Notes: generated by a model from the letters alone, not told the origin. Counted from the stretch's first letter, positions 17,965-27,439 are shown. The stretch is 64,000 nt of DNA from Pseudomonas chlororaphis subsp. piscium (GCF_003850345.1 NZ_CP027707.1:992001-1056000); one strand, 5' to 3'. Translations and numbers: made by a program.

Positions 17965-17983
17965 AATAAGAATCAATATCATT
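17965..17983. promoter_or_regulatory. Candidate Fur box, piuC side
   Basis: AATAAGAATCAATATCATT matches the 19-bp Fur consensus at about 10 of 19 positions on the minus strand. It lies 30 bp before the piuC ATG in an AT-rich divergent promoter region. Confidence 0.6.
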
Positions 17984-18012
17984 TGCACCCCTTTGCTTTC
18001 AGGTATTGCCTC

Positions 18013-18693
18013 ATGCTCCTGCATATTCCCGGCCTGTTCTCCCGTGAAGAAGTGCTGCGTATCCGTGAGGCCCTGGAGCAGGCGGACTGGGCCGACGGCA
18101 AGATCACCGCCGGTTATCAGTCGGCCAAGGCCAAGCACAATCTGCAACTGCCCGAAGGCCACCCGCTGGCCCAGGAGATCGGCGCGGCGATGCTCGAGCG
18201 CCTGTGGCAGCATCCGCGCTTCATGTCGGCCGCGCTGCCGCACAAGGTCTTCCCGCCGCTGCTCAACTGCTACACCGCCGGTGGCAGTTTCGACTTCCAT
18301 ATCGACAACGCCGTGCGCCAGCCCAAGGGCAGCGTCGAGCGGGTGCGCACCGACCTGTCGTCGACCCTGTTTTTCAGCGACCCGGAGGACTACGACGGCG
18401 GCGAGCTGGAAATCCAGGACACCTTCGGCACCCAGCGGGTGAAGTTGCCGGCCGGCGACATGGTGCTGTACCCGGGCACCAGCCTGCACAAGGTCAATGC
18501 GGTCACCCGCGGCACCCGTTATGCGTCGTTCTTCTGGACCCAGAGCCTGGTGCGCGAAGACAGCCAGCGCGCCCTGCTGTTCGAGATGGACGAGGCGATC
18601 CAGCAACTGACCCGCGACATGCCGGAGCATCCGTCGCTGATCCGCCTGACCGGCACCTACCACAACCTGTTGCGTCGCTGGGTCGAGGTTTAA
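18013..18693 (+). CDS. piuC: PKHD-type Fe(II)/2-oxoglutarate hydroxylase PiuC
   Basis: A 226-aa cytoplasmic dioxygenase of the PKHD/YbiX family, found beside catechol-siderophore receptors. The iron ligands are visible as His96 and Asp98 in [10 protein letters not shown] and His159 in [10 protein letters not shown]. Arg169 in [10 protein letters not shown] is the expected 2-oxoglutarate contact. Length equals the family norm. The ATG at 18013 has only a weak ribosome site (AGG about 10 nt upstream). The Sel1-repeat gene starts 3 bp after its stop, so the two are co-transcribed. Iron control is implied by the Fur box at 17965. The substrate is not known from sequence. Confidence 0.92.
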   Translation: MLLHIPGLFSREEVLRIREALEQADWADGKITAGYQSAKAKHNLQLPEGHPLAQEIGAAMLERLWQHPRFMSAALPHKVFPPLLNCYTAGGSFDFHIDNAVRQPKGSVERVRTDLSSTLFFSDPEDYDGGELEIQDTFGTQRVKLPAGDMVLYPGTSLHKVNAVTRGTRYASFFWTQSLVREDSQRALLFEMDEAIQQLTRDMPEHPSLIRLTGTYHNLLRRWVEV

Positions 18694-18696
18694 ACC

Positions 18697-19485
18697 GTGA
18701 GTTTCCAGTTACGCCGCGAGGAAGTCCTCGACGGCGAGCAGCTGCGCGCCATGCTCGAACAGAGCCCGGCCCGGGCCGCCCAGGCGATCCTGCTGGCGGC
18801 CGGGGAGGGTGTGCTGGATGCCCAGGCGCTGCTCGGGCAGATCCTGCTCGACGGCCTGGGCATCGAACGCGACCAGGTGCTGGCGCTGCGCTGGTTTGAG
18901 ATCGCCGCCAAGGGCGGGCACCTGATGGCGCGCAATATGCTGGGGCGCTGCTGCGAGCATGGCTGGGGCTGTGAGGCCGATGCCAAGGCGGCTGCCGGGC
19001 ATTATCGCCAGGCGGCCGAAGCCGGGCTGGACTGGGCGCTGTACAACTACGCCAACCTGCTGGCCACCGGTCGCGGGGTCGCTGAAAACCATGCTTTGGC
19101 CTTGAACTGCTACCGTCGCGCGGCGGCCATGGGCCATGCCAAATCCATGAACCTGCTGGGCCGTTATCTGGAGGAGGGGCGTCACTGTTCCAGGGATGCT
19201 GCAGCGGCCTGCGACTGGTATCGCCGTTCCGCCGAGGGCGGGGATTTCCGTGGGCAGTTCAGCCATGCCGCGGTGCTGGCCGATGCCGGGCGTATCGATG
19301 AGGCGCTGGGTTGGCTAAACAAGGCCCTGGAAGGCGGCAACCTGAACTTCCTGCGGGTCGCCCGTGGCGCTTTGTTACAGGCGGCCCATCCAGAGATTCG
19401 TGGCCTGGCCCTGGCGTATCACCAGCGTGCGGCGCAGTTAGGGAATGAAACCGACCGCGAGGCGTTAGCCCAACAGCTTCTGTAG
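18697..19485 (+). CDS. Sel1-like repeat protein downstream of piuC
   Basis: A 262-aa soluble alpha/alpha-repeat protein. At least four Sel1/TPR-like units are seen: DAQALLGQILLDGLGIERDQ, LMARNMLGRCCEHGWGCEAD, WALYNYANLLATGRGVAENH and AKSMNLLGRYLEEGRHCSRD, each followed by an ALxWxxxAAxxG-type helix. It probably acts as a protein-binding scaffold. The start is GTG at 18697, just 3 bp after the piuC stop, as in the PA4515-PA4516 pair. Its TAG stop is contributed by the REP element at 19480. Its role in iron uptake is inferred from the conserved pairing only. Confidence 0.85.
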   Translation: MSFQLRREEVLDGEQLRAMLEQSPARAAQAILLAAGEGVLDAQALLGQILLDGLGIERDQVLALRWFEIAAKGGHLMARNMLGRCCEHGWGCEADAKAAAGHYRQAAEAGLDWALYNYANLLATGRGVAENHALALNCYRRAAAMGHAKSMNLLGRYLEEGRHCSRDAAAACDWYRRSAEGGDFRGQFSHAAVLADAGRIDEALGWLNKALEGGNLNFLRVARGALLQAAHPEIRGLALAYHQRAAQLGNETDREALAQQLL

Positions 19486-19564
19486 GAGCGAGGCTTGCCC
19501 GCGATGGCGGTATCAAGGCCGTCGCCGGCCTTCGGCCTATCGCGAGCAAGCTTCGCTCCTACAG
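19480..19564. repeat. REP inverted pair supplying the stop codon of the Sel1 gene
   Basis: CTGTAGGAGCGAGGCTTGCC then CGCGATGG opens and CTATCGCGAGCAAGCTTCGC then TCCTACAG closes; the arms differ at a few positions (GGC/AGC). A GCCGTCGCCGGCCTTCGGCC core may fold separately. The in-frame TAG of the Sel1 gene is inside the first arm, as for phoD at 12746. Confidence 0.9.
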
Positions 19565-19614
19565 AGGCAACGCGTTCGTTACATTGGCGTAAGCCACCGC
19601 CATCGCGCAGGCAT

Positions 19615-19646
19615 AAAAAAGCCCATGACCAGTCATGGGCTTTTTC
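19615..19646. terminator. Bidirectional Rho-independent terminator
   Basis: AAAAAAGCCCATGA, four-base loop CCAG, TCATGGGCTTTTTCG. The perfect 8-bp stem is flanked by an A-run and a T-run, so it can stop transcripts of the Sel1 gene (+) and of speC (-), which converge here. Confidence 0.92.
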
Positions 19647-19661
19647 GTTACGGCGTGGCGT

Positions 19662-20825
19662 TTACACGTAGAAGGATTTCAGTGGCGGGAAGCCGTTGAA
19701 TTCCACTGCGCTGTAGCTGGTGGTGTAGGCACCGGTGGACAGCCAGTACAGGCGGTCGCCGATGGCCAGGTTCAGCGGCAGGCCGTACTTGTAGTTCTCG
19801 TACATGATGTCGGCGCTGTCGCAGGTCGGGCCGGCGATCACCACCTCTTCCGTCTCGCCTTTCTTCTCGGTCCAGATCGGGAACTTGATGGCTTCGTCCA
19901 TGGTTTCGATCAGGCCGGAGAACTTGCCCACGTCGGTGTAGATCCAGCGCTCCACGGCGGTACGGGATTTACGCGCCACCAGCACCACTTCGCTGACCAG
20001 GATACCGGCGTTGGCGATCAGCGAACGGCCTGGCTCGAGGATGATTTCCGGCAGCTCGTCGCCGAAGTCTTCCTTGAGGAAGCGGATGATTTCCTCAGCG
20101 TAGGTTTCCAGGCTGTTGGTACGGGTGATGTAGTTGGCCGGGAAGCCGCCACCCATGTTGATCAGCTTGAGGTGGATGCCGTCTTCTTCCTTCAGGCGTT
20201 CGAAGATCACCTTGACCTTGGCGATCGCCGCGTCCCAGACGCTGATGTCGCGCTGTTGCGAACCCACGTGGAACGACACGCCGTAAGGCACCAGGCCCAG
20301 GTCGCGGGCGAGGATCAGCAGGTCCATGGCCATGTCGGTCTGGCAGCCGAACTTGCGCGACAGCGGCCAGTCAGCGGTGGTCGAGCCTTCGGTGAGGATC
20401 CGCACATAGACTTTCGAGCCTGGCGCGGCCTTGGCGATGTTGCGCAGGTCGGCTTCGGAGTCGGTGGCATACAGGCGCACGCCTTTCTCGTAGAAGTAGC
20501 GGATGTCCTTGGATTTCTTGATGGTGTTGCCGTAGCTGATCTGGTCCGGGCTGACGCCGCGGCTCAGCACCTTGTCCAGCTCGTAGATCGAGGCGATGTC
20601 GAAGTTCGAGCCTTTTTCCCGCAGCAGGTCGATGATTTCGACGGCCGGGTTGGCTTTTACAGCGTAGTAGACCTTGGCGAACTCGAAACCGGCACGCAGG
20701 TCATCGTAGGCCTGGGCGATCATCTGGGTGTCGATGACCACGAACGGGGTTTCTTGCTTGTCGGCGAACGCCTTCATTTTCTGAAAGGTTTCGCGCGCGA
20801 AATAGTCTTCGACCTGAATCGACAT
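19662..20825 (-). CDS. speC: Ornithine decarboxylase (fold III, PLP-dependent)
   Basis: A 387-aa enzyme converting ornithine to putrescine, the entry step of polyamine synthesis. It belongs to the eukaryote-like alanine-racemase-fold class (about 390 aa), not the 700-aa E. coli SpeC class. PLP-binding Lys57 is in VYYAVKANP, the phosphate-binding glycine loop is LINMGGGFP, and the active-site Cys335 from the partner subunit is in GPTCDSADIM. The ATG at 20825 follows AGGAGCTCCCAGGT. Its position next to the piu cluster mirrors PA4519 in P. aeruginosa. A strong promoter, a terminator-like hairpin and a short ORF precede it in about 190 nt of leader, suggesting attenuation control. Confidence 0.92.
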   Translation of the reverse strand: MSIQVEDYFARETFQKMKAFADKQETPFVVIDTQMIAQAYDDLRAGFEFAKVYYAVKANPAVEIIDLLREKGSNFDIASIYELDKVLSRGVSPDQISYGNTIKKSKDIRYFYEKGVRLYATDSEADLRNIAKAAPGSKVYVRILTEGSTTADWPLSRKFGCQTDMAMDLLILARDLGLVPYGVSFHVGSQQRDISVWDAAIAKVKVIFERLKEEDGIHLKLINMGGGFPANYITRTNSLETYAEEIIRFLKEDFGDELPEIILEPGRSLIANAGILVSEVVLVARKSRTAVERWIYTDVGKFSGLIETMDEAIKFPIWTEKKGETEEVVIAGPTCDSADIMYENYKYGLPLNLAIGDRLYWLSTGAYTTSYSAVEFNGFPPLKSFYV

Positions 20826-20903
20826 ACCTGGGAGCTCCTAATGGCAAACGGGTAAAAACAATGGGTGCAAATGAACGTCCTCCGTATCCCCACTTTGGTT
20901 CGC

Positions 20904-21008
20904 CTACTTCCCAAGGCATGTCGCCGAAAGCAAAAAGGCCATGGGTCGCTGCCCTTGGCCTTGCTGTCTCGTCGTCAGTACTTGAGCCGGATGGATCGTT
21001 TCCAGCAT
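20904..21008 (-). CDS. Possible 34-aa leader peptide of speC
   Basis: An ATG about 9 nt downstream of the predicted transcription start opens a 34-codon frame reading MLETIHPAQVLTTRQQGQGQ and then RPMAFLLSATCLGK, stopping at TAG 20904. The terminator-like hairpin lies inside the frame, so ribosome progress could change hairpin folding. There is no Shine-Dalgarno and no run of one amino acid beyond a Gln-rich QQGQGQ stretch. It may not be translated. I list it because its position relative to the promoter and hairpin is that of attenuation leaders. Confidence 0.3.
   Translation of the reverse strand: MLETIHPAQVLTTRQQGQGQRPMAFLLSATCLGK
20930..20962 (-). terminator. Terminator-like hairpin (attenuator) in the speC leader
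   Basis: On the minus strand AAGGCCAAGGG, loop CAGCGA, CCCATGGCC-TT, then TTTTGCTTT. The stem is 10 bp with a single A-A mismatch and is followed by a U-tract. It sits about 55 nt after the predicted start site and 105 nt before the speC ATG. No other minus-strand gene lies between it and 21480, so it would end transcription of the speC leader itself. Confidence 0.65.
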
Positions 21009-21023
21009 GGACGTTCGGCGCGA

Positions 21024-21052
21024 ACTTTAGGGCGTGAGGGGCCTGAGATCAA
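21024..21052 (-). promoter_or_regulatory. Predicted sigma70 promoter of speC
   Basis: TTGATC (21052-21047) and TAAAGT (21029-21024) on the minus strand, 17-bp spacer. The predicted start near 21017 gives a leader of about 190 nt. The remaining 430 bp of the gap up to 21480 hold a REP pair and AT-rich sequence with no gene that I can support. Confidence 0.6.
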
Positions 21053-21356
21053 CTAAAAATGTCGCGTTTTTGCACGCTTCTGACGTGCGACGCGGGCATC
21101 ACTCTTTGTAGCCGACCTAGATGACGGACAGATGTTCCCCGGGAATTTTGAAGTGTTAAAAATACCTGCACGTTCGATGCTTTTGTCTGCCAAGTCATAG
21201 ATAAGTACGATGGCGTCAACATCGGCGACGTTGGCGGCGAGAGAAGGGTGTGGAGAGGGGGTTGACTGTTTCGGAAGGAATTTTCGGACAGCTTTCACGG
21301 GGATGGGTGTTGATATTTTTTTCCGGTCCGTGGCGCACTGAAAAATCGCCCCGAAC

Positions 21357-21448
21357 CTGTGGGAACCAGCCTGCTGGCGATGACAGTTTCATCATCAAGA
21401 CAGCTTTGACTGACATTGCCCTATCGCCAGCGGGCTGGCTCCTACAGG
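21357..21448. repeat. REP-like inverted pair, CTGTGGGAACCAGCCTGCTGG type
   Basis: CTGTGGGAACCAGCCTGCTG and then GCGAT opens, ATCGCCAGCGGGCTGGCTCC and then TACAG closes. This is a third variant of the Pseudomonas REP palindrome, downstream of the opuC operon, with imperfect arms. Confidence 0.75.
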
Positions 21449-21479
21449 TTTTTGCATTTTTACCGGGCGATTTGCGCTA

Positions 21480-22637
21480 TCAGGCGAGCACGGCTTCCGC
21501 TGGGGAAACGATATTGGTCTTCATCCCCCGCGAGCGCCCGGAGCTGAGGTAGGCGGCAATCGATTCCTGGGTCACCTCGCCGAGGAACACCCGCTCGGCA
21601 TCCAGCACCGGCAGCCACGAACGGTTGAACTCGTACATCCGCGACAGCAGGATCCGCAGGTGTTCGTCGTAGGCCGCGGTGGCGTTGAACTCGCGCAGGT
21701 ACTGGGCGCAGGTGCCGGCCTGGCGGTGCAGGTCGCGGCGGCGCACATAACCCAGGGCCTTGTTCTCGGCGCAGGTCACCACCAGGTAGCGGCGGTCGTG
21801 TTCGTCCATCAGTTCCAGGGCATCGGCCACCGGAGTTTGCGGGCTTACCGAGGGTGCGTTGTCGGCAGCGTCCTCGGCCTTCACCAGCAGCAGGCGCTTG
21901 AGGGTGCTGTCCTGGCCGACGAAGTTGCTGACGAAGTCGTCCGCCGGATGGGCCAGCAGGGTGTCCGGGTGGTCGATCTGCAGCAGCTTGCCGGCGCGGA
22001 AGATGGCGATCTTGTCGCCGAGCTTGATGGCTTCGTCGATGTCGTGGCTGACCATGATCACGGTCTTGTTCAGCGCCCGCTGCATCTCGAAGAACTCGTT
22101 CTGGATCATCTCGCGGTTGATCGGGTCGACCGCGCCGAAGGGTTCGTCCATCAGCAGCAGCGGCGCATCGGCCGCCAGCGCCCGGATCACCCCGATCCGC
22201 TGTTGCTGGCCACCGGACAGCTCTCGCGGATAACGATGCAGGTACTGCTTGGGTTCGAGCTTGATCATGCTCATCAGCTCGCGGGCGCGCTCGTGGCATT
22301 TCTGTTTGTCCCAGCCCAGCAGGCGCGGCACCACCACGATGTTTTCCTCGATGGTCATGTTGGGGAACAGGCCGATCTGCTGGATCACGTAACCGATGTT
22401 GCGGCGCAGGGTCACTTCGTCCAGGCCGGTGGTGTCTTCGCCGTTGATCAGCACCTTGCCCGAGGTGGGCATGATCAGGCGGTTGATCATTTTCAGCGTG
22501 GTGCTCTTGCCGCAGCCCGATGGCCCGAGGAACACGCAAATCTCGCCTTCATTGACGGTCAGGCTTACGGAATCAACGGCGGTGATGGTCTTGCCGTTGC
22601 TTTGGAAGGTCTTGGTCAGGTTTTGAAGTTCGATCAT
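21480..22637 (-). CDS. opuCA: Osmoprotectant/quaternary-amine ABC transporter ATP-binding protein (OpuCA type)
   Basis: A 385-aa cytoplasmic ATPase energising uptake of betaine, carnitine or choline-like solutes. Walker A is GPSGCGKST (38-46), the Q-loop is in IQQIGLFPN, the signature is LSGGQQQRIG and Walker B is PLLLMDEPFGAVDP. Two C-terminal CBS domains (about 260-370, EHDRRYLVVTCAENKALGYV and RSWLPVLDAERVFLGEVTQE) sense ionic strength in OpuA-type relatives. The ATG at 22637 overlaps the upstream permease stop (ATGA). It is the last gene of a four-gene operon. The exact substrate is not deducible. Confidence 0.88.
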   Translation of the reverse strand: MIELQNLTKTFQSNGKTITAVDSVSLTVNEGEICVFLGPSGCGKSTTLKMINRLIMPTSGKVLINGEDTTGLDEVTLRRNIGYVIQQIGLFPNMTIEENIVVVPRLLGWDKQKCHERARELMSMIKLEPKQYLHRYPRELSGGQQQRIGVIRALAADAPLLLMDEPFGAVDPINREMIQNEFFEMQRALNKTVIMVSHDIDEAIKLGDKIAIFRAGKLLQIDHPDTLLAHPADDFVSNFVGQDSTLKRLLLVKAEDAADNAPSVSPQTPVADALELMDEHDRRYLVVTCAENKALGYVRRRDLHRQAGTCAQYLREFNATAAYDEHLRILLSRMYEFNRSWLPVLDAERVFLGEVTQESIAAYLSSGRSRGMKTNIVSPAEAVLA

Positions 22638-23287
22638 TTGAGCAGTCCTTTTGGAGTCAAGGAGCGTTGCAGCCATTGCAGAAGCAGGTCGGCGAAGATG
22701 GCCAGGAGACTGACCAGCACCGCGCCGACGATCAGCATCGACATGTCGCTGCGGCTGATGGAAGCAAGAATGAGTACACCCAGGCCGCCGGCGCCGATGG
22801 TGGCGGCGATGGTCATCACACCGATGTTCATCACCACGGCGGTGCGCACGCCGGCGAGGATCACCGGCACGGCGATCGGCAACTCGACCATGCGCAGGCG
22901 CTGGCCGAAGGTCATGCCGATGCCGCGGGCGGCTTCGCGGATCCCCGGCTCGACGCCGGTCAGCGCCAGGTAGGTGTTACGCATGATCGGCAGCAGGGAA
23001 TAGAGAAACACCGCGGTGATCGCCGGCAGCGGCCCCAGGCCCTGGCCGAACTTGGAATAGAACGGCAGCAGCAGGCCGAACAGCGCGATCGACGGAATGG
23101 TCAGCAGCACGGTGGCGCTGGCTTGCAGCGGGCCGGCCAGGGTCGGGAAGCGGGTCATCAGGATGCCCAGGGGCACGCCGAAGAGGATCGCCAGGGTCAC
23201 GGCGATGCCCACCAGGGTGATGTGCTGCCAGGTCAGCTGGATGACGTGCTGCCAGTCGAGATGGGAAAAGGCGTTGAGCAATTCCAT
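22634..23287 (-). CDS. opuCB: Osmoprotectant ABC transporter permease (OpuCB type)
   Basis: A 217-aa inner-membrane permease of the BPD_transp_1 family. It has about five to six hydrophobic helices and the EAA-like loop EAARGIGMTFGQRLRMVELP that docks on the ATPase. The ATG at 23287 has GGAGG 9 nt upstream. It lies 14 bp after the binding-protein gene and overlaps the ATPase start by 4 bp, so it is translationally coupled. The CB label follows position beside the ATPase gene as in Bacillus opuC. Confidence 0.85.
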   Translation of the reverse strand: MELLNAFSHLDWQHVIQLTWQHITLVGIAVTLAILFGVPLGILMTRFPTLAGPLQASATVLLTIPSIALFGLLLPFYSKFGQGLGPLPAITAVFLYSLLPIMRNTYLALTGVEPGIREAARGIGMTFGQRLRMVELPIAVPVILAGVRTAVVMNIGVMTIAATIGAGGLGVLILASISRSDMSMLIVGAVLVSLLAIFADLLLQWLQRSLTPKGLLK

Positions 23288-23301
23288 GGCTTTTTCCTCC
23301 C

Positions 23302-24195
23302 TCAATTCAGTGGATGCCGGCGCAGGAAATCTGCGGCAACGGCGGATGGGCTTTCATGGTCGACGTCGACCCGGGCGTTGAGCTGGCGCATGGTCTGGTC
23401 GTCGAACAGTTCGGCCAGCGGCTTGAGGTCGGCGGCCAGTTGCGGGTGGGCGTCGAGGTAGGCCTGGCGCACCACGGGGGCCGCGGTGTAGTCGGGGAAG
23501 TAATGCAGGTCGTCGTTCAGCAGTTTCAGATTGAAGGCGTTGAGCCGGCCGTCGGTGGTGTAGACCAGGCCGGCGAACACCTGGCCGTTACGCAGGGCGG
23601 TGTAGACCAGCCCCGCGTCCATCTGCCGGATGTTCCTGCGGGTCAGGTCCATGCCGTACAGCTTGACCATGCCTTGCAGGCCGTCGGAGCGGTTGGCGAA
23701 CTCGGTGTCCAGGGCGATCAGGTGGTTGTCCTGGCGCTCGGTGTCGAGGACGTTTTTCAGGTCGCTGACACTGTTGATCTGCGGGTATTGCTCCGCGACA
23801 TTTTTCGGCAGGGCCAGGGCGTAGGTATTGCTGAACTTCGACGGTGTCAGCCAGACCAGGCCTTTTTTCCCGTCCAGCTCCTTGACCCGTTCATAGGACT
23901 CTTGGCTGTCGAGTTTTTCCGTCACGTGGTTGTAGGCCACCAGGGACACCCCGGTGTATTCCCAGAGCATGTCCAGCTGCCCGCTTTCGTGGGCGCTGCG
24001 CGCCAGGTTGCTGCCCAGGCCGCCGGTGACCCGGGTGTCGTAGCCCTTGCCGCGCAGGTACTGCGAGGTGATTTCCGCCAGCAGCGTCTGCTCGGTGAAG
24101 ACCCGGGCGCCGATGCGGATCACCGGCTTTTGCGCGGCTTGGGCAATTCCCGCGCACAGCAGGACGCAGCCTATGATCAAAGCTATTTTTTTCAT
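23302..24195 (-). CDS. opuCC: Glycine betaine/carnitine/choline-binding periplasmic protein (OpuCC type)
   Basis: A 297-aa periplasmic solute receptor (OpuAC/ProX family). A Sec signal peptide, MKKIALIIGCVLLCAGIAQA, is cut before AQKPVIRIG. No true lipobox precedes the Cys, so it is likely soluble. Family segments are FTEQTLLAEITSQYLRGKGY, GLGSNLARSAHESGQLDMLW and EYTGVSLVAYNHV; the aromatic residues fit a quaternary-amine cage. I chose the ATG at 24195, with AAGGA upstream and a signal peptide starting there, although the frame stays open far upstream. It sits between the two permease genes of the operon. Confidence 0.88.
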   Translation of the reverse strand: MKKIALIIGCVLLCAGIAQAAQKPVIRIGARVFTEQTLLAEITSQYLRGKGYDTRVTGGLGSNLARSAHESGQLDMLWEYTGVSLVAYNHVTEKLDSQESYERVKELDGKKGLVWLTPSKFSNTYALALPKNVAEQYPQINSVSDLKNVLDTERQDNHLIALDTEFANRSDGLQGMVKLYGMDLTRRNIRQMDAGLVYTALRNGQVFAGLVYTTDGRLNAFNLKLLNDDLHYFPDYTAAPVVRQAYLDAHPQLAADLKPLAELFDDQTMRQLNARVDVDHESPSAVAADFLRRHPLN

Positions 24196-24215
24196 GTGAA
24201 TTCCTTCGCGCAGGC

Positions 24216-24932
24216 TTAAGACGGGCGCAGGCCGCGTTCCAGCCAGAGGCGGCTGGCCAGTGTCACCAGGCCGTCGAGCAGCAGGGCCAGCAAGGCGGTG
24301 CAGGCCGCGCCGAGCAGCAGTTGCGGCTGATTGTTCAGGGCGATTCCAGGGAAGATCAGGCTGCCAAGGCTGTTGGCGCCGATCAGGAAGGCCAGCGGCG
24401 CGGTGCCGACGTTGATCGCCAGGGCCACGCGCACGCCACCGACGATGATCGGCACGGCGTTGGGCAGCTCGACTTTCCACAGCACCTGGCGCGGCGTCAT
24501 GCCGATGCCGACGGCGGCTTCCTTGAGGGAACCCTGGACGTTTTTCAGGCCTTCGTAGGTGTTGCGCACAATGGGCAGCAAGGAGGCGAGGAACAAAGCG
24601 AAGATGGCCGGCCCGCTGCCGATGCCGAGGATCCCCAGGGCGATGGCCAGGACGGCCAGGGGAGGGACGGTGTTGCCGATGTTGAACAGCTGCATGAAGC
24701 GCTCGGCACGCCCGACCATCTGCGGTCGGCTGAGGAAGATGCCGGCGGGTATCCCCACCACGAGGGCGGCGAACATTGAAGCGAGTACCAGGTACAGATG
24801 GGCTTGCAGGTAAAACAACAGATCGTCGCGGTAGTGTTCGATCGTACTGATGCCGATCCAGTGGACCAGCAGGGCCAGGAGAGCGATGACCGCCGCGCCT
24901 CCTATCAGCCCTTTGCCATAGCGAATAGCCAC
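24216..24932 (-). CDS. opuCD: Osmoprotectant ABC transporter permease (OpuCD type)
   Basis: A 238-aa inner-membrane permease and the first gene of the opuC operon. Hydrophobic helices include GGAAVIALLALLVHWIGI and LVLASMFAALVVGIPAGIF. The coupling loop is EAAVGIGMTPRQVLWKVELP, nearly parallel to that of the second permease. The start is GTG (24932), with AAGGAG 8 to 9 nt upstream. It pairs with the permease at 22634 to form a heterodimeric channel. The 520-bp gap before prfC would hold its promoter, but I see no convincing hexamers. Confidence 0.85.
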   Translation of the reverse strand: MAIRYGKGLIGGAAVIALLALLVHWIGISTIEHYRDDLLFYLQAHLYLVLASMFAALVVGIPAGIFLSRPQMVGRAERFMQLFNIGNTVPPLAVLAIALGILGIGSGPAIFALFLASLLPIVRNTYEGLKNVQGSLKEAAVGIGMTPRQVLWKVELPNAVPIIVGGVRVALAINVGTAPLAFLIGANSLGSLIFPGIALNNQPQLLLGAACTALLALLLDGLVTLASRLWLERGLRPS

Positions 24933-25211
24933 AGGCGGACTCCTTTTTTATGTCGGCGAGCCTTCTTTCGTGTGGCAAGGCCATACCTGGCTGCCAAAAG
25001 AACGGTCGCGAGAAGCAGCTCGTCGCTGCGCTGGAAACAGCGCGGGATCGAGCCATACGCATAGCCTCGTCAGGCTAACTTGCTGATTTTTCTACCCCTG
25101 ACAAAAGCTCGTAACAGGGGAGTGGACGCCTCCACCTTTTAAAAGGTTCCATATTTGGCCGCGTTTGGCCACCCTCGATCCCGTAACTCCGATATCTCTG
25201 ATACCTGGCGT

Positions 25212-25352
25212 CTGTAGCCGCTGTCGAGCGCAGCGAGGCTGCGATCGGCGGCGCAGCCGTCGCAAAACCTGCCTCCTTGACATACCTGACAGAGCGCATC
25301 GGAATGCCGCCCGGGCCAATCGCAGCCTCGCGCTGCTTGGCAGCGGCTACAG
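25212..25352. repeat. REP pair, TGTAGCCGCTG type, in the opuC-prfC gap
   Basis: CTGTAGCCGCTGTCGAGCGC opens and GCTGCTTGGCAGCGGCTACA then G closes, with CGAGGCTGCGATCGGC and GCCAATCGCAGCCTCG as inner arms. The spacer of about 60 bp is longer than in the other pairs. The rest of the 24933-25453 gap shows no gene that I can support. Confidence 0.8.
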
Positions 25353-25453
25353 GGCAAGGGTTGCAGAGGCTCCAGGCCGAACGGTGGTCCGTGGAGCTTG
25401 CTTTGCGCTATACTCGCCGCCCTTTTTTTGAATCACCTGCCAGGCGATTTCCC

Positions 25454-27037
<1,584 letters not shown>

Positions 27038-27057
27038 GGTCTGAGCCAAGCCTCACC

Positions 27058-27092
27058 CAAAAGCCCCGCAGCCCAAACCGCGGGGCTTTTTT
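27058..27092 (+). terminator. Rho-independent terminator of prfC
   Basis: AAAAGCCCCGC, loop AGCCCAAACC, GCGGGGCTTTTTT. A 9 to 11-bp GC-rich stem with a six-T tail, about 20 bp after the prfC stop. Confidence 0.93.
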
Positions 27093-27153
27093 ATGTCCGT
27101 GGATAGGCGATGCCCGCCCATCCTGTGGGGCATGGATCGAACTGCGCATACTT

Positions 27154-27286
27154 CTGTAGGAGCGAAGCTTGCTCGCGATGGGCTGCGTAGCAGCCCCAAA
27201 ACCTGCCACCACTATTCTGCCGGGAATCCCATTGCCCGAACGAATGCCATCGCGGGCAATCGAGCGTCGACCGGCAGCTCCTACAG
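27154..27286. repeat. Diverged REP pair after prfC
   Basis: CTGTAGGAGCGAAGCTTGCT then CGCGATGG opens, and CCATCGCGGGCAATCGAGCG with ACCGGCAGCTCCTACAG closes. The second arm has an insertion/substitution (CGAGCGTCGACCGGCAG) that breaks the usual complementarity, and the loop is long (about 75 bp). This looks like a decayed or rearranged pair. Confidence 0.65.
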
Positions 27287-27331
27287 AAGCGTGGTGTGCC
27301 TGTAGATCGCGAATCAAATCCCGCATGTCCC

Positions 27332-27345
27332 CGTAGGAGCGAGGC
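27332..27345 (+). repeat. Truncated REP fragment
   Basis: CGTAGGAGCGAGGC, the first bases of the REP arm, break off abruptly into unrelated sequence (ATAACCGGAGG). That marks a junction just before the structured leader of the gene at 27517. Confidence 0.55.
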
Positions 27346-27364
27346 ATAACCGGAGGTTTTAAGC

Positions 27365-27439
27365 CCTAGTCGAAAGCTGTCTATCCAGTGGGCGAATAGC
27401 TAGCTCCCTATCTGGCAAAGCACCGGCTTCGGGACTAGG
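27365..27439 (+). promoter_or_regulatory. Nested-stem leader element before the small secreted-protein gene
   Basis: Outer arms CCTAGTC (27365-27371) and GACTAGG (27433-27439) are continued by AAGC/GCTT. Inside, CCAG-T-GGG (27385-27392) faces CCC-TAT-CTGG (27406-27415). The string CGGGACTAG at 27430-27438 also occurs at 7491-7499 ahead of another small gene; both are followed by GGTCAGGG. It ends 77 nt before the ATG at 27517. A cis-regulatory RNA is possible, but I cannot assign it to a known class. Confidence 0.4.

Noticed and set aside
23302..25062. 586-codon version of the osmoprotectant-binding protein
   Set aside because: The extra N-terminal part lies over the permease gene in another frame; the true start at 24195 has a ribosome site and a signal peptide.
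27365..27439. Possible c-di-GMP (GEMM) riboswitch because of GCAAAG and CCGG strings
   Set aside because: The conserved core strings of GEMM are missing and the helices do not match; left as an unassigned structured leader.
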